Origin: Catelliglobosispora koreensis DSM 44566
GTDB taxonomy: Bacteria; Actinomycetota; Actinomycetes; Mycobacteriales; Micromonosporaceae
Assembly (NCBI RefSeq): GCF_000379685.1
Contig: NZ_KB903252.1
Coordinates: forward strand, 206 to 64,205
Reading direction: 5' to 3'
DNA: 64,000 nt
Positions within the stretch are counted from its first letter, which is position 1. The number at the start of each line of letters is the position of its first letter. Shown in pieces: positions 7,831-15,385 of the stretch. Under the pieces are notes generated by a model. It saw nothing but the letters and a program-made list of their open reading frames with translations, had not been told where the DNA came from and did not search any database. Made by a program: the position numbers and the translations under genes.

Positions 7831-10800
7831 GTGACCGTCACGGTAACGTTCACCGATTGGGTAGCTCCTGCGCTATCGGTGACCGTCAACCGTGCTGTGT
7901 AGGTTCCCTTGCGGGGATAGGAATGCGACGTCGTCAGACTGTGCACGACAGCGGTGTTATCACCGAAGTTCCATTCCTGGTCCACGATCGTGCGCCCCGG
8001 TGGCGCGGTGACCGTGCCGGTGAAGTTCACCGTCAACGGCGCCACTCCGGTGACCGGAGTTCCCGAAGCGCTAAGCACCGCACCACTTTCCGCCTTGACC
8101 CCACGCCCGTTGAAGCGCAGCCAGTCAAGAGACAAGATATCGGGGGTACCAGTATGGCCTGCCTTGACGAAAACGAGATACAGGGTGAAGGTTCCGCCCG
8201 GGTTCGTGAGACTCACCGTCGGTGAGATGACGTTGTCCCATCCGCCCGTCACCGGGATTGTCGCCTTGCCCAGCAACGTGCCCGTCGGTGATCCGGCCCT
8301 GAACTCGATGTCGCCGCCCGTTCCGCCGGACGTGACGCCAACGGTCACGGTTGGAATGTTGGACAGGTTGACCGGGCCGTAGTTTATCCAGTCTCCGTTG
8401 TCCACTTCGCCAATGCGCTTGCCCGCCTGGGCGGTGGGCCGCGTGAGCACCGTGATCCCGCTGGAACCGTCATAGTGTTCGGCTTCTTTGCTCTTGGTCT
8501 GCAGTTCGATCTGCACAGAACCAATCAGCGGGGGTACGCCTCCCGTCGCGCCCGCGTCCGTATATTGCGCACTGATCAGGGTGTAGAGGTTCTGCCCCGG
8601 CCCGTGTCCGTCTCCGGCGTTGGCGTCGGTGAGCAAAGTCCCGCTGCAGCCGGTGTAGTTGTCCATCGGATGCGCGTGACTGTCGTGGCCGAGCAACGTC
8701 TGCACGACCACCCGTGAGCAATCGATCGTGGTGTCTTCAGGATCCGTGACCGTGACCGTGTAAGGAATCTGGTCACCGAAATCGAAGAATCCACCGTTCG
8801 GGATGTTGAGCGTCACCGCCGGCCGGGTGTTGCCGACCGTGATATCCCGCGTGGTGACGGCACTGCCGACGCTGTTCGACACGTTGAGCCGGGCCGTGAA
8901 TCGCCCGCGGGTGGAATAGGTGTAGGACGGGTTCGCCGCGGTCGAGTCAACGGTTCCGTTGCCGTCGAAGTCCCACGCATAGCTAACACCCGGAGTCGTG
9001 CCAGCGCTGGAGAAATTGACCGTCAGCGGAGACGGCCCGTTATCGCGGCTGACCGTCATCGCGGCCACGGGTGGCACGCCGTTGGCGACGTAATCGATGC
9101 GATAGATGCCCGCCCCATCGTTGGTGCCGCCGCGTCCACTGCCCGTCCCGGCGCCAAAGTCGATGGCATAGAGCGAACCGTCCGGGCCGAACTCGGCTTC
9201 GATGGGCTGAATCCACGACATGCCCGCGAGAATGCCGTTGATGGACTGCAGTGAGCCGACAGTCGTCGCACCGAAGCGCGGATCGTTGAACGTCTGCGCC
9301 GTCTTGTGAATCGACAGCGTCTTCCACCACTTGCGGGTCAGTTCGTAGACGATCCACTTGCCTTCATAGTATTCAGGGAACTTCGACAGACGGGTGTTAG
9401 CCGGGTCGTAGTCGTAGACCGGGCCACTCATTGGCCCTCCCCCGCCGGTGCCCAGCTCGGGGAACTGAGTTGAAGCCGAATAGGCATACCAGACAAGAGC
9501 CGAGCGTGCTGCCGGCAGAGTCGTGAGACCGGTGTTGTTGGGCGAGTTGTTCACCGGTGCCGCGCAGTTGAACTTCGGGCCCGACGTCGAGGTCGCGAAG
9601 TTGTAGTCATTGAACGCGATGTTGTTGCCAATGCAATAGGGCCAGCCATAGTTGCCCGCGCTGGTGATGCGGTTGAACTCGACCGTGCCTTCCGGGCCAC
9701 GGTTCGGGTTGGCTGCCGTGGCATCAGGGCCGTAGTCAGCAACTAGAAGCGCGTTGGTGATGGGGTCGACACTGATGCGGAACGGATTGCGCATGCCCAT
9801 GGCGTAGATTTCGGGGCGGGTCTTCGCCGTGCCAGGAGCGAAAAGGTTTCCCGAAGGGACGCTATAGGTGCCATCGGTGTTCGGGCGGATCCGCAACACC
9901 TTGCCGCGCAGGTCGTTGGTGTTGCCAGCCGTCATCTGAGCGTCAAAGGCCCTGCGCCCGGCCCGCTCGTCGATCGGCGTGAAACCGCTGGACTCAAAGG
10001 GATCGGTGTTGTCACCAATCGCCGCGTAGAGATTGCCGGCCTTGTCCATGGTGAGCGATCCGCCCATGTGCGAATTCGCCCTGGCTTCGCCACGCAACGT
10101 CGGGATGGCCAGCAGCCGCTTCTCAGAACTCAGCGCGATAGTCGAACCCGACACGGTGAAACGTGACAGGTTCAGTTGATTTAACGTCTTGTCCGACCAA
10201 AGCAGATAGAGCCAGTTATTGGTCGCGAAGTTGTTGTCGAGCGTCAAGCCGAGCAACCCGTCGGACTGACTCGTTTGCTCTGGGGTGTAAGCGAAATCGA
10301 TGAGTGTCGTGACCGCGAGTGTCGTCTGGTTGATGACTTTGACCGCTCCCGTGCGCTGAATGTAGAACACGCGGCGGTCCGGAGCGACGGCCAGTTCGAA
10401 CGGGTCAGCCAAGTCCTGCGACACGAGTGGCACCCGCTGGAAGTTGCCTGTTTTCGTTGCGCTGCAATCACCCGCGACGGCTCCTGCCGCCCACTCGATA
10501 CCGTAACGCAGGTGCTCCAGGAAGAACGGCTCGCTGAACGACGAACTGCTGTGCCCACCCGCGGTGAACCAGGAGCGGCCGCCGTCATACTTCTGGCACC
10601 ACGAGTACGCGTGGTCAACGCCCTCGTCCAAGCCGTTGATGCCATCGCGCACTTTGATCTGCGCGAGTGTGTGCACGCGCCCGGTCGGGTTGGTTTTCCA
10701 GTTGTACCATTCTTCACTGCGCTCCCACAGCTCAGGAAGGTTGCGGGTGGACGGGTGCGCCCGGTCGAGCACCTTGATGCGGCCCGGGAACACGCCGCCC

Positions 10801-11243
10801 GTCGAGGAGAAGTCGGGGTGGAAGTCGAAAATCGTGCCAACCAGGCCGTCGTACCAGGCCCAGTCCCGTTCGCTGGCCGACGCCGCGTGCAGGCCCGCCC
10901 AGCCTCCCCCGCCGCGGATGAAGTTCTGCAGCGCGACCCGTTGCGAGGCGTTGAGCAGATCGCCGCTCGTGGGCAGAGAGTTGGTGTTGTTGAAGACCAG
11001 CACGTCGAAACGCGCCAGGTTGGCGTCAGTGAACGCGCCAGCGTCCACAGTGGCCTCGACCTCGAAGTTGTTCGCGGCACCCATTTGCTGGATCGCCGCG
11101 ATGCCGGCCGGGATCGAGTCGTGATAGAAGTTGGTGACCTTGGAAAAGACCAGCACCCGGAACCGTGGTGCCGCCTGGGCGGGAACCGCCGTCGTTACGG
11201 AGACGAACACCACCGCGGCGAGGGCAAGCAGAAGCCGTTTCAT
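7827..11243 (-). CDS. Secreted ThuA / sugar dehydrogenase / PKD / CBM6 protein
   Basis: This 1138-residue exported protein has, in order: signal peptide (1-24); a ThuA-like domain (about 28-250; GWAGLHAASASERDW, FDFHPDF); a six-bladed glucose/sorbosone dehydrogenase propeller (about 270-720; FELAVAPDRRVFY, GLLGLTLDNNF, HMGGSLTMD, MRNPFRISVDP, GWPYCIGNN); a PKD domain (about 730-815; YAWDFDGNGTVDS); a spacer; a CBM6-like domain (about 925-1045; KEAEHYDGSSGI, IGEVDNGDWINYG); and a second PKD domain (about 1055-1138; EWNFGDN). It probably binds and oxidises or otherwise processes sugars or glycosides outside the cell. The PQQ or other cofactor dependence of the propeller is not proven. The gene stop overlaps the lacI stop (convergent). 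Confidence 0.88.
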   Translation of the reverse strand: MKRLLLALAAVVFVSVTTAVPAQAAPRFRVLVFSKVTNFYHDSIPAGIAAIQQMGAANNFEVEATVDAGAFTDANLARFDVLVFNNTNSLPTSGDLLNASQRVALQNFIRGGGGWAGLHAASASERDWAWYDGLVGTIFDFHPDFSSTGGVFPGRIKVLDRAHPSTRNLPELWERSEEWYNWKTNPTGRVHTLAQIKVRDGINGLDEGVDHAYSWCQKYDGGRSWFTAGGHSSSSFSEPFFLEHLRYGIEWAAGAVAGDCSATKTGNFQRVPLVSQDLADPFELAVAPDRRVFYIQRTGAVKVINQTTLAVTTLIDFAYTPEQTSQSDGLLGLTLDNNFATNNWLYLLWSDKTLNQLNLSRFTVSGSTIALSSEKRLLAIPTLRGEARANSHMGGSLTMDKAGNLYAAIGDNTDPFESSGFTPIDERAGRRAFDAQMTAGNTNDLRGKVLRIRPNTDGTYSVPSGNLFAPGTAKTRPEIYAMGMRNPFRISVDPITNALLVADYGPDATAANPNRGPEGTVEFNRITSAGNYGWPYCIGNNIAFNDYNFATSTSGPKFNCAAPVNNSPNNTGLTTLPAARSALVWYAYSASTQFPELGTGGGGPMSGPVYDYDPANTRLSKFPEYYEGKWIVYELTRKWWKTLSIHKTAQTFNDPRFGATTVGSLQSINGILAGMSWIQPIEAEFGPDGSLYAIDFGAGTGSGRGGTNDGAGIYRIDYVANGVPPVAAMTVSRDNGPSPLTVNFSSAGTTPGVSYAWDFDGNGTVDSTAANPSYTYSTRGRFTARLNVSNSVGSAVTTRDITVGNTRPAVTLNIPNGGFFDFGDQIPYTVTVTDPEDTTIDCSRVVVQTLLGHDSHAHPMDNYTGCSGTLLTDANAGDGHGPGQNLYTLISAQYTDAGATGGVPPLIGSVQIELQTKSKEAEHYDGSSGITVLTRPTAQAGKRIGEVDNGDWINYGPVNLSNIPTVTVGVTSGGTGGDIEFRAGSPTGTLLGKATIPVTGGWDNVISPTVSLTNPGGTFTLYLVFVKAGHTGTPDILSLDWLRFNGRGVKAESGAVLSASGTPVTGVAPLTVNFTGTVTAPPGRTIVDQEWNFGDNTAVVHSLTTSHSYPRKGTYTARLTVTDSAGATQSVNVTVTVT

Positions 11244-11270
11244 GCTTCACTCCTCAGTGAGCGTGAGTTG

Positions 11271-11284
11271 AGAAAGCGCTTTCC
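11271..11284. promoter_or_regulatory. LacI-type operator, large secreted protein promoter
   Basis: AGAAAGCGCTTTCC (perfect core GAAAGCGCTTTC). It lies about 18 bp downstream of the minus-strand -10 hexamer at 11302-11307, within the untranslated leader of the 11243 start. Confidence 0.72.
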
Positions 11285-11301
11285 GTTCGCCGACTGGAAG
11301 C

Positions 11302-11352
11302 ATGATAGATAGATCAATCTAGCCTTGTCAATGATCGACGTAATGCTATGGT
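11302..11352. promoter_or_regulatory. Back-to-back divergent promoters sharing the -35 box
   Basis: Minus strand: TTGACA (11326-11331), 18-nt spacer, TATCAT (11302-11307), firing toward the secreted protein. Plus strand: TTGTCA (11325-11330), 16-nt spacer, TATGGT (11347-11352), firing toward the permease. The two -35 boxes occupy the same seven bases. Each promoter has its own operator just downstream. Confidence 0.65.
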
Positions 11353-11359
11353 CCACTTT

Positions 11360-11373
11360 GGAAAGCGTTTGCC
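11360..11373. promoter_or_regulatory. LacI-type operator, NCS1-like permease promoter
   Basis: GGAAAGCGTTTGCC starts 8 bp after the TATGGT -10 hexamer, so it should overlap +1. It lies before the GTG start at 11393. The right half is less symmetric than the other sites (5 of 7 paired positions). Confidence 0.68.
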
Positions 11374-11392
11374 CACTCCCCGGGAGGATGCC

Positions 11393-12577
11393 GTGCGCTG
11401 GACCTCTGCCGCAGGCGCCTGGCTCGGCCTCGGTGCCGCGCCCGCTGCCCTGATCCTTGGCGCAGCCATGGCACACCGCCACGGCGGAGCGATCCCGCTC
11501 CTCGCTGTCGCTGGCGGCACCGCCCTAATGGCTTTGCTCCTGTTTGGACAGGGTTCGCTCGGCCTACGCGCCCCGCACGGCGAGGACGCCGCCCTTACCG
11601 AGCTCGCTCCGCGCTACTTGCCGCCTTGGGTGGTGGCTCCGCTGGGCGCCATCCTCTCCGTCGCGATGATCGGCTGGAACGGCTTCAACGTCGGACTCGG
11701 AGGCGCGTCCCTAGCCAAAGTCAGCGGACTGCCCGGACCGTTCGCCGCCCTAACGCTCGCCGCGGTCGTCCTCGCCGCCTCGTTCCTCCCGCCAAAGTGG
11801 AACAACCGGATCGCCGTCGCCACCACACTTGCGGCGCTGGCACTGGTCGCCATCTGCGTGCTTCAGCTACCGCCGCCGGCATCGCCTGTATCGCGTTCAG
11901 TTTCCTGGCTTTCAGCCGGTGACGTCGTGGCGATGGGCGGTTACATCTCCGTGTTCGCGTTGCGTGCGCCTGACTTTAGCCGTGGGCTATCGTCGCGCTT
12001 GGATCTGGCCAAATGCGTTGCGCTGCTTGTCCTTCCGGCCGCTGTCGTCATCGCCGCCGGGGCGGGCGTGTGGCTGCGTACCGGCTCGACTGACGTCGTT
12101 TCGGCTCTCGCCGGAGTCGCCTTATACGGCAACGTTTTCGTGACGGCTGCCGTGTTCGCACCCGCGTTGACGACAACGTTTTCCGGCGCGCTCGCTCTGC
12201 GGTCCGTGTGGCCACAGTTGTCTACTCGCGCTGGCATGCTGATCGTTGCCGTGCCCGGTGCGGTGCTCGCCGCTTTCCGCTTCGACCGTGCCTTGATCCA
12301 GTGGCTGACCCTGCTCGCGGCCACCTTGCCACCGCTGATCATCCCGATGGCTGTAGAGGGCTGGCGACGCCGCCGGGGCCACCCGCACCGCAAGATTCCC
12401 ATGTGGACCTGGCTGCCCGCCGGCCTTCTCGCGACAGCACTTACCCTCGCTGGCTCCCCGTCTGGACCCATGCTCGGGATCGCCACCGCCGCCCTGGCAA
12501 CCCTCGCGTGGCAAACCGCCCACCGCGCCCCAGCCCGTCCCCAACCGGGCCCGGCGCCCACACCCACTCCCCGTTAA
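11393..12577 (+). CDS. NCS1-like (cytosine/purine permease-type) transporter
   Basis: This 394-residue protein has about 12 hydrophobic segments. The block LSVAMIGWNGFNVGLGGASL at about 85-105 resembles the Trp-Asn-rich core of NCS1 nucleobase and vitamin symporters, as does VAMGGYISVFALRAPDFSR near 190. The start is GTG 11393, with GGGAGG 5 nt upstream; an ATG at 11348 would place the operator inside the gene. The C-terminus is Pro-rich and cytoplasmic. It is likely part of the LacI regulon, so it could import the base or product freed by the secreted enzyme. Substrate unknown. Confidence 0.78.
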   Translation: MRWTSAAGAWLGLGAAPAALILGAAMAHRHGGAIPLLAVAGGTALMALLLFGQGSLGLRAPHGEDAALTELAPRYLPPWVVAPLGAILSVAMIGWNGFNVGLGGASLAKVSGLPGPFAALTLAAVVLAASFLPPKWNNRIAVATTLAALALVAICVLQLPPPASPVSRSVSWLSAGDVVAMGGYISVFALRAPDFSRGLSSRLDLAKCVALLVLPAAVVIAAGAGVWLRTGSTDVVSALAGVALYGNVFVTAAVFAPALTTTFSGALALRSVWPQLSTRAGMLIVAVPGAVLAAFRFDRALIQWLTLLAATLPPLIIPMAVEGWRRRRGHPHRKIPMWTWLPAGLLATALTLAGSPSGPMLGIATAALATLAWQTAHRAPARPQPGPAPTPTPR

Positions 12578-12766
12578 CCCCCGCCACCCCGCCATCCCCC
12601 CTGCCGCCCCGCTCGCTTCCTCGCCGCTCGCGCTTGACCCTCGTCGCGCCGCCTGACCGCCACTCGCGCGGCTCGTGCCGCTCCTCATCGGTGCACGCGT
12701 CCTCGCCACTTACTGCCGCATCCAATGCGCTAAAGGCCGGGTGAATTCGGCTGTGAATCTTGAGGC

Positions 12767-12832
12767 GTGATCCACAGCCCGATTCAGGTGATCGAATGGC
12801 CTGTTGATCACCCTTTTCGGGACGTGGATCAC
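12767..12832. repeat. 66-bp nested palindromic element, copy 1
   Basis: Outer arms are GTGATCCAC and GTGGATCAC; here the outer pairing extends to 19 bp perfect (12757-12775 with 12824-12842). Inner arms GGTGATC and GATCACC pair within 12787-12812. Length and internal spacing are identical to the other four copies. Confidence 0.8.
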
Positions 12833-12974
12833 GCCTCAAGATCGGGAAACCCGCGATCACCCATTCGCGGAACTATCGGTGCAAGACCGCCTACGCAACG
12901 AAGCTGCTGCGTCAGGAAGGCCGAAGAGTCCGATCACGACACCCTCCACCAAGTCTTGATCGACATCCAAAAGC

Positions 12975-13040
12975 GTGATCCACAGCCCGGCAGACGTGAT
13001 CAACAGGCCATTTGATCACGTCCCAAGGGATGTGGATCAC
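12975..13040. repeat. 66-bp nested palindromic element, copy 2
   Basis: Outer arms of 10 bp (12975-12984, 13031-13040) and inner arms of 10 bp (GACGTGATCA 12993-13002, TGATCACGTC 13013-13022), all perfect. The inner arms begin at offset 18 and end at offset 47, as in every copy. Confidence 0.8.
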
Positions 13041-13372
13041 AAGTAAGGCGGCCGAAGGGAGCAGGCGGGGCGGCGGAAGGAAAGGGGGCGCAAGGGAGCG
13101 GGCAGGCGACGGAAGGTGCCAGGAAGCGCGCAACGAAGGAAGCGTGCAGGGCCGGGTAGCAAAGGGCGAGTGGGAAGGGCCGGGTAAGCGGCGAAGCAGG
13201 CGAGGCACGGAGGGGGCGGGCGGCGAAGCGGCGGGGTGGGGTGGTCATCGGAAGCGGGAAAGGCGCGGAAGGGCAGAACGGGAGGGAGGTGGGAGGGAGA
13301 GCGGATGAGTGGGTGGTAAATGGGTTGCGGATGGCTGGGCTTCCTGGTCTGCTCACCGAGGACTGTCCACAG

Positions 13373-13447
13373 ATGCGAGGAGAACACCGATGCGCCAAGC
13401 GTTCATGTCACCACGGAAGGGTATTGACTCCTATTCAAAGGACATGA
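13373..13447 (+). CDS. Possible leader peptide of the ribosomal protection gene
   Basis: A 24-codon frame (starts MRGEHRCAK, ends TPIQRT) stops 3 nt before the TTG start of the next gene. GAGG lies 10 nt before its ATG. Ribosomal protection genes are known to use leader peptides. Here there is no visible attenuator stem, so this may be chance. Confidence 0.2.
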   Translation: MRGEHRCAKRSCHHGRVLTPIQRT

Positions 13448-13450
13448 CGT

Positions 13451-15292
13451 TTGGAACGCACGCTCAATCTGGGGATTTTGGCGCATGTCGACGCAGGTAA
13501 GACGAGCCTGACGGAACGGCTGCTCTTCAACGCCGGCGTTATCCGGGAGATCGGTAGCGTCGATGCTGGCAACACCCAGACCGATTCTCTTGCGCTGGAA
13601 CGACAGCGTGGCATCACGATCAAGGCTGCCGTCGCCACGTTTCACATCAAGGACACGACAGTCAACCTGATCGATACCCCCGGGCACCCGGACTTTATCG
13701 CCGAGGTGGAGCGGGTCCTCACCGTGCTCGATGGCGCGGTGCTTGTCATTTCGGCGGTTGAAGGAGTTCAGGCCCAGACACGCATTCTGATGCGCACGCT
13801 GAAAAGGCTGAACATCCCCACGCTTATCTTCATCAATAAGATCGACCGCGCTGGAGCGGACGTCAGCGGGACGCTCAAAGCCATCAAAGAACGCCTCACG
13901 CCCGACGTCGCCACCACGCAAAACCAGGAAGAACTCCTCAACGTATTGTCCTATCACGACGATCAGCTAACGAAAAACTACCTCAGCGGACAGCCGCTAG
14001 ACATCAGCCAAAGCCTTGCCACGCTGACGAAGCAAGCGAGAATCCATCCCGTATACACCGGTTCAGCGATCACGGGCGAAGGTATCACCGAGCTCGAAGA
14101 AGCCATCGCTACGTTGCTGCCAGCCGAAGCAGGCGATCCAGGCGCACCAGCCCAAGGCACCGTGTTCAAAGTGGAGCGGGGCCAAAATGGCGAAAAGATC
14201 GCCTACGTCAGGATGTTCGCAGGCACGATCAGGGTCAGGGACCGGCTTGGTGACTTCGGCAAGGTGACCCGCATGAGTCCGGATGGTCTCAGCGCGGGGC
14301 AGATCGGAAAGCTCTGGGGCCTAAGCGGAATCAGGATCGGCGACTCGATCGGGATGCCCAAAGCTCAACAGCGGCACCATTTCGCCCCGCCAACGCTCGA
14401 AACGGTCATCCAGGCCAGCGACAGCAATGCGTTGCACACGGCCATGACACAGCTCGCTGAGCAGGACCCGCTGATCAATCTGCGCCAGGACGGCGACCAG
14501 CTGTCCGTCTCGCTTTACGGCGAGGTCCAGAAGGAGGTCATTCAAGCGACTCTTGCTTGCGACTTCGGCGTCGACGTGACATTCCGCGAAACCACCACCA
14601 TTTGCCAAGAACATTTGGTGGGTACTGGCGAAGCACTCGAACTGATCTACAAGGACCCGAATCCGTTCCTCGCCACGGTTGGGCTGCGCGTCGAGCCTTC
14701 CAAGAAGCACCACGGCATCCACGTGAAGCTGGACGTCCCAGTAGAGCACATGCCGCTGTTCCTCTTCCGCACCACCGACGAGTTCCGGCTGGCGCTTGAG
14801 GAGACGGTCCGCGAGACACTAGCGCAGGGGCTTTACGGCTGGCAGGTCAGCGATTGCCTGGTAACCCTCACTCACAGCGGTTATCAGTCACCGGGAACCA
14901 CACCCGGCGACTACCGCAAACTGGTTCCGCTGGTATTGATGGCGGCCCTGCGGCAGGCCGGCACCACGGTCGGTGAGCCGGTGCACCACTTCCGGCTCGA
15001 CGGCCCGTCGGACTTGCTGGGCCCTGCGTTGCGTGCACTGGCCCAGCTAAACGCCGTGCCGCAGACGCCGGTGCTCACCAAGACAACCTACGTCGTCGAA
15101 GGTGAGATCTCCGCCGGGCTGATACACCAGCTCCAGCAACGGGTGCCAGGCCTGACGCGTGGCGAAGGAGTCCTGGAGAGCCAGTTCAGCCGCTATCGGA
15201 AAGTGCACGGAACGCCACCGGTGCGGGCCAGAACGGATCACAATCCGCTCAACCGCAAGGAATATCTCATGCACCTATCGAGAAGGTCGTGA
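13451..15292 (+). CDS. TetM/Otr(A)-like ribosomal protection GTPase
   Basis: This 613-residue EF-G-like translational GTPase has G1 AHVDAGKT, switch region LERQRGIT, G3 DTPGH and G4 NKID. The opening LNLGILAHVDAGKTSLTERLL is shared with Otr(A) and Tet(M) rather than with EF-G. Domain IV-V motifs (VGLRVEPSKKHHG, YQSPGTTPGDYRKL) also fit. Such proteins dislodge tetracycline-type drugs from the ribosome. Start: TTG 13451, with AAAGGA 8 nt upstream; no in-frame ATG or GTG precedes. It stands alone, with no biosynthetic genes near it, so resistance is inferred by family only. It is slightly shorter than the usual 640 residues. Confidence 0.85.
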   Translation: MERTLNLGILAHVDAGKTSLTERLLFNAGVIREIGSVDAGNTQTDSLALERQRGITIKAAVATFHIKDTTVNLIDTPGHPDFIAEVERVLTVLDGAVLVISAVEGVQAQTRILMRTLKRLNIPTLIFINKIDRAGADVSGTLKAIKERLTPDVATTQNQEELLNVLSYHDDQLTKNYLSGQPLDISQSLATLTKQARIHPVYTGSAITGEGITELEEAIATLLPAEAGDPGAPAQGTVFKVERGQNGEKIAYVRMFAGTIRVRDRLGDFGKVTRMSPDGLSAGQIGKLWGLSGIRIGDSIGMPKAQQRHHFAPPTLETVIQASDSNALHTAMTQLAEQDPLINLRQDGDQLSVSLYGEVQKEVIQATLACDFGVDVTFRETTTICQEHLVGTGEALELIYKDPNPFLATVGLRVEPSKKHHGIHVKLDVPVEHMPLFLFRTTDEFRLALEETVRETLAQGLYGWQVSDCLVTLTHSGYQSPGTTPGDYRKLVPLVLMAALRQAGTTVGEPVHHFRLDGPSDLLGPALRALAQLNAVPQTPVLTKTTYVVEGEISAGLIHQLQQRVPGLTRGEGVLESQFSRYRKVHGTPPVRARTDHNPLNRKEYLMHLSRRS

Positions 15293-15385
15293 CGGTCTTG
15301 ACAGCGGTGAATGTTTGGGCCAAGGTCTGATAACTGGCAGCGGCGGCGCGCGCCACCCCAAGCCCCATCCACGAAGGGCCGCCCG

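Larger units (their letters stand above)
12578..13372. other. Gene-free region with skewed low-complexity DNA
   Basis: No supported gene. 12578-12725 is strongly pyrimidine-rich on the plus strand. Two 66-bp palindromic elements (12767 and 12975) follow. From 13041 to about 13330 the plus strand is G/A-rich with very little T. Open frames here are artefacts of composition. Confidence 0.6.
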
